From Streptococcaceae bacterium (GTDB lineage Bacteria > Bacillota > Bacilli > Lactobacillales > Streptococcaceae), in the NCBI GenBank assembly GCA_031270215.1, contig JAISYB010000135.1, positions 1 through 15,182 of the forward strand: a stretch of 15,182 nt of DNA. The letters run 5' to 3'. Below, piece after piece: positions 13,042 to 15,182 of the stretch. How positions within the stretch are numbered: the first letter of the stretch is position 1; each line of letters starts with the position of its first letter. Made by a program: the position numbers and the translations under genes. The notes below the pieces were generated by a model, which was not told the origin of the DNA, made no database searches, and saw only the letters and a list, made by a program, of their open reading frames with translations.

Positions 13042-14304
13042 ATGAAAAAAACAATATATTTGATAGAATATTTTTTTAAGTGGACATTACTTGCAACGAT
13101 TATTGGACTAGCTTCGGGCGGTTTAGTTGCTGCTTTTTTACAATCATTAATCATAGTGACTAATATCCGAGTTCACCATACTTGGTTACTCGTTTTTTTG
13201 CCTTTAGCGGGGCTTTTAGTGACTTTTCTTTATCAAAAGTATGGTAAAAACGCAATCAAAGGAAATAATCTAGTGATTGAACAAGGGCAAGGCGGAAAAG
13301 AGCGGGTGCCTTTACGCTTAATTCCACTGGTCTTTTTCGGCACAGTTGTTGCGCATTTATTTGGTGCTTCTGTTGGTCGTGAAGGCACTGCGGTACAAAT
13401 GGGTGGTGCGCTGGCGGATGTCGTCAGACGGATTTTTAAATTTGACCTTGATGTCCGAAAGATATTGATTGTGATTGGAATGGGGAGCGGCTTTAGTGCA
13501 ATTTTTGGCACGCCACTTGCCGGAACGATCTTCGCTTTAGAGGTTTTGGTCGTTGGTCGATTGGAAACGATGAGTATTTATCCGGTCTTTTTGGCAAGCT
13601 TGATTGCAAATGCAACCGTTCAAGTATTAGGGGTTCATCACACACATTATCAGATTAAAGCATTTCCGGATTTAAGTGTTTTATTATTTGCGAAGCTGCT
13701 TGTAGCCGGGATTTGTTTCGGCTTGATTGGTGGCTTGTTTGCTAAAATCATTTCAACGATTAAAAGAATCGCTAAGGAGAAAATTGGCACGCCTTACCGC
13801 GTAATCTTTATTGGCAGTCTGGTTATTACTTTATTTGGTTTATTTATCACGCAGCGTTACCTTGGTCTTAGCTTGAATTTATTAGATGACGCCTTTAATC
13901 ATCGAGCACATTGGTATGATTTCTTAGGGAAATTTGCAATGACTGTTTTTAGCTTAGGGATTGGTTTTCAAGGTGGAGAGGTCACACCGCTCTTTGAAAT
14001 TGGGGCAACGCTTGGTGCGAATTTAGCATCTATTTTGCAGCTACCATTGACTTATCTAGTCGCAATTGGTTATGTCAGTGTTTTTTCGGCTGCGACCAAT
14101 ACCCCGATTGCTTGCTTGATTATGGGCTTTGAGCTGTTTGGAGAAAGAATTGCGCTACCTTTATTTTTCGTCATCATCGTCAGCTTTTTATGCTCAGGAC
14201 GTCAAGGAATTTACAATGCGCAGATTCTTCAAGAAACAAAAGGTAAGGTTTATCAACCATTTTTAAAGGAATTTATGGATGATTTTCAAGCTAAAATCTG
14301 GTAA
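13042..14304 (+). CDS. CLC-family anion transporter, probable CLC-F-type fluoride/proton antiporter
   Basis: A 420-residue integral membrane protein of the CLC family with no cytoplasmic CBS domains. The gating glutamate is present (GREGT, Glu114 in VGREGTAVQMGGALAD). The motif that is GSGIP in chloride-type CLCs is KGNNL here (73-77). The later site reads GFQGGEVTPLFEIGATLG (308-325) instead of the usual GxFxP. These substitutions match the branch described as fluoride/proton antiporters (CLC-F), which protect cells from fluoride; this is recalled family knowledge and the substrate is inferred. The start ATG 13042 is preceded by AAGGGG (13025-13030); a TTG two codons upstream is possible. 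The gene appears monocistronic. Confidence 0.85.
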   Translation: MKKTIYLIEYFFKWTLLATIIGLASGGLVAAFLQSLIIVTNIRVHHTWLLVFLPLAGLLVTFLYQKYGKNAIKGNNLVIEQGQGGKERVPLRLIPLVFFGTVVAHLFGASVGREGTAVQMGGALADVVRRIFKFDLDVRKILIVIGMGSGFSAIFGTPLAGTIFALEVLVVGRLETMSIYPVFLASLIANATVQVLGVHHTHYQIKAFPDLSVLLFAKLLVAGICFGLIGGLFAKIISTIKRIAKEKIGTPYRVIFIGSLVITLFGLFITQRYLGLSLNLLDDAFNHRAHWYDFLGKFAMTVFSLGIGFQGGEVTPLFEIGATLGANLASILQLPLTYLVAIGYVSVFSAATNTPIACLIMGFELFGERIALPLFFVIIVSFLCSGRQGIYNAQILQETKGKVYQPFLKEFMDDFQAKIW

Positions 14305-14335
14305 TTGCGATAAAATAAGAAATTTGTGGTATAAT
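14305..14335 (+). promoter_or_regulatory. Promoter of the Bax-inhibitor-1-like gene
   Basis: A consensus TATAAT at 14330-14335 is preceded by TGG, an extended -10. A possible -35, TTGCGA at 14305-14310, is 19 bp upstream, slightly long but tolerable with an extended -10. It begins one base after the CLC gene stop. Confidence 0.7.
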
Positions 14336-14382
14336 TAAAGTTGTCGTCAATTTTAGATATATTAATGTTTATGGAGGATTAT

Positions 14383-15060
14383 ATGGAACATACGGAAGTT
14401 AAAGAGTTTAGCTTAACAGAGTTTTTCAGTCGTATTTATGCACTAGTCGGATTAGGCATTGGCGTTTCGGCGATTGTTTCCTTTTTGATGCTAACCGTTT
14501 TTCAGGACAATCTGATTGCAATCATCTATTCAGAAAGTGCTGTGCTACCTGTTTCTTGGATTGTTGAGGTTGCACTTGTCTTTTGGCTATCAGGAGCTGC
14601 TATTCGCAATAAGGGACTTGCTCTGCCGGGATTTTTCGTCTATTCAGCATTAAACGGTTTTACGCTTAGCGTGACGCTGGCTTATTATAATGTCAACTCA
14701 ATTGCACAAGCCTTTTTAGTATCAGCGATTATGTTTTTTGCTCTTGCCTTCATCGGTATCAAAACAAAACGTGATTTAACTGGATTAGGTAAGAGCCTGC
14801 GTGCAGCTTTAATCGGATTAATCATTGCGATAGTGATTAATCTAGTTTTAGGTAACTCAATGATGAATTTATTGGTAAGCTTGGCTTCAGTTGCGATTTT
14901 CTCAGGACTGATTGTTTATGAAAACAACCTAATCATCAAGGTTTATGAGCAAAATCGTGGTAATGTTCGTGAAGGTTGGGCGATTGCCATGGCTCTAAGC
15001 TTATACTTGGATTTCATCAACTTATTCATCTCTATCTTGCGTTTAACTTCAAAAGATTAA
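14383..15060 (+). CDS. Bax inhibitor-1 / YbhL-like (BI-1) membrane protein
   Basis: The 225-residue protein has about seven hydrophobic membrane segments spread over residues 15-215, with a short charged N-terminus and the conserved late segments FSGLIVYENNLIIK and ALSLYLDFINLFISILRL. The end, with Asp and Asn inside the last helix (LYLDFINLF), is typical of the bacterial BI-1/TMBIM (UPF0005) family, whose characterised bacterial member conducts calcium in a pH-dependent way; the role in this organism is unknown. The start ATG at 14383 has a GGAGG site (14374-14378 region) 5-7 nt upstream; an earlier in-frame TTG at 14341 is unlikely because it would sit in the early leader directly behind the -10 element. 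Confidence 0.88.
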   Translation: MEHTEVKEFSLTEFFSRIYALVGLGIGVSAIVSFLMLTVFQDNLIAIIYSESAVLPVSWIVEVALVFWLSGAAIRNKGLALPGFFVYSALNGFTLSVTLAYYNVNSIAQAFLVSAIMFFALAFIGIKTKRDLTGLGKSLRAALIGLIIAIVINLVLGNSMMNLLVSLASVAIFSGLIVYENNLIIKVYEQNRGNVREGWAIAMALSLYLDFINLFISILRLTSKD

Positions 15061-15088
15061 TGCAATCATCAAACTGAAAACACTAAAT

Positions 15089-15109
15089 GAGGGGCGCTCC
15101 CCTCTTTTT
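15089..15109 (+). terminator. Rho-independent terminator after the BI-1-like gene
   Basis: A perfect GC-rich stem GAGGGG (15089-15094) / CCCCTC (15099-15104) with loop CGCT is followed by five Ts, 28 bp after the stop codon. The remaining 73 bases to the window edge show no gene. Confidence 0.92.
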
Positions 15110-15182
15110 GGTTGCGTTTTTAAGGAAGATTGCTTCGTGAATTACGACAACTCCCGCTTTTTTGCATTAAATTTCGTGAATA

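Noticed and set aside
1..15182. CRISPR array, tRNA or rRNA genes
   Set aside because: No regularly spaced 20-40 bp repeats, no tRNA T-arm plus cloverleaf pattern and no rRNA-like sequence were seen.

Overview
The window looks like a chromosome segment from a low-GC Gram-positive bacterium of the order Lactobacillales. The evidence is AT-rich DNA, AGGAGG-type ribosome binding sites, a lipoprotein PstS, an Spx regulator with the Bacillus/Lactobacillales residues, a YqfL-type PPDK regulatory protein, a DUF3042 miniprotein, and a GDPD-miaA-hflX gene run. I cannot name the genus from sequence alone.

Layout. (1) 1-816: the 3' end of an exported protein of the TasA/SipW-cognate type, closed by a strong terminator. 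(2) 992-5109: a complete high-affinity phosphate uptake operon, pstS-pstC-pstA-pstB-phoU. It sits behind a textbook Pho box (four hexamers at an exact 11-bp period) and has a transcription-attenuating hairpin between pstS and pstC. The PstS is circularly permuted: the half that is normally C-terminal comes first. (3) 5110-8202: a debris zone. It holds a gene-free AT-rich stretch, two adjacent decayed genes (a secreted protein with a start frameshift and an internal stop, and a small membrane-anchored protein with a frameshift), an orphan IS200/IS605-type right-end/omega-RNA-like hairpin without tnpB, a strong terminator, the intact reverse-strand PPDK regulatory protein gene, and the last ~46 codons of what looks like a serine recombinase. 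(4) 8203-9042: a DUF948 and YtxH-like envelope protein pair. (5) 9172-12319: a DUF3042 miniprotein divergent from a tightly overlapping GDPD-miaA-hflX operon. (6) 12419-15060: spx, a CLC-family anion transporter with features of the fluoride-exporting branch, and a Bax-inhibitor-1-like membrane protein, each probably a separate transcription unit.

How they work together. The pst operon is one functional unit: binding lipoprotein, two permeases, ATPase, and PhoU as the signalling and negative regulator. It is presumably switched on by a PhoP-type response regulator encoded elsewhere. The housekeeping half (MiaA tRNA modification, HflX ribosome rescue, Spx thiol stress, CLC ion export) is stress-related but not one operon. 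The most interesting points are the permuted PstS with its Pho box, the orphan omega-RNA-like relic, and mutually exclusive hairpins in the leader of the CLC gene. I did not find a complete novel defence or mobile system.
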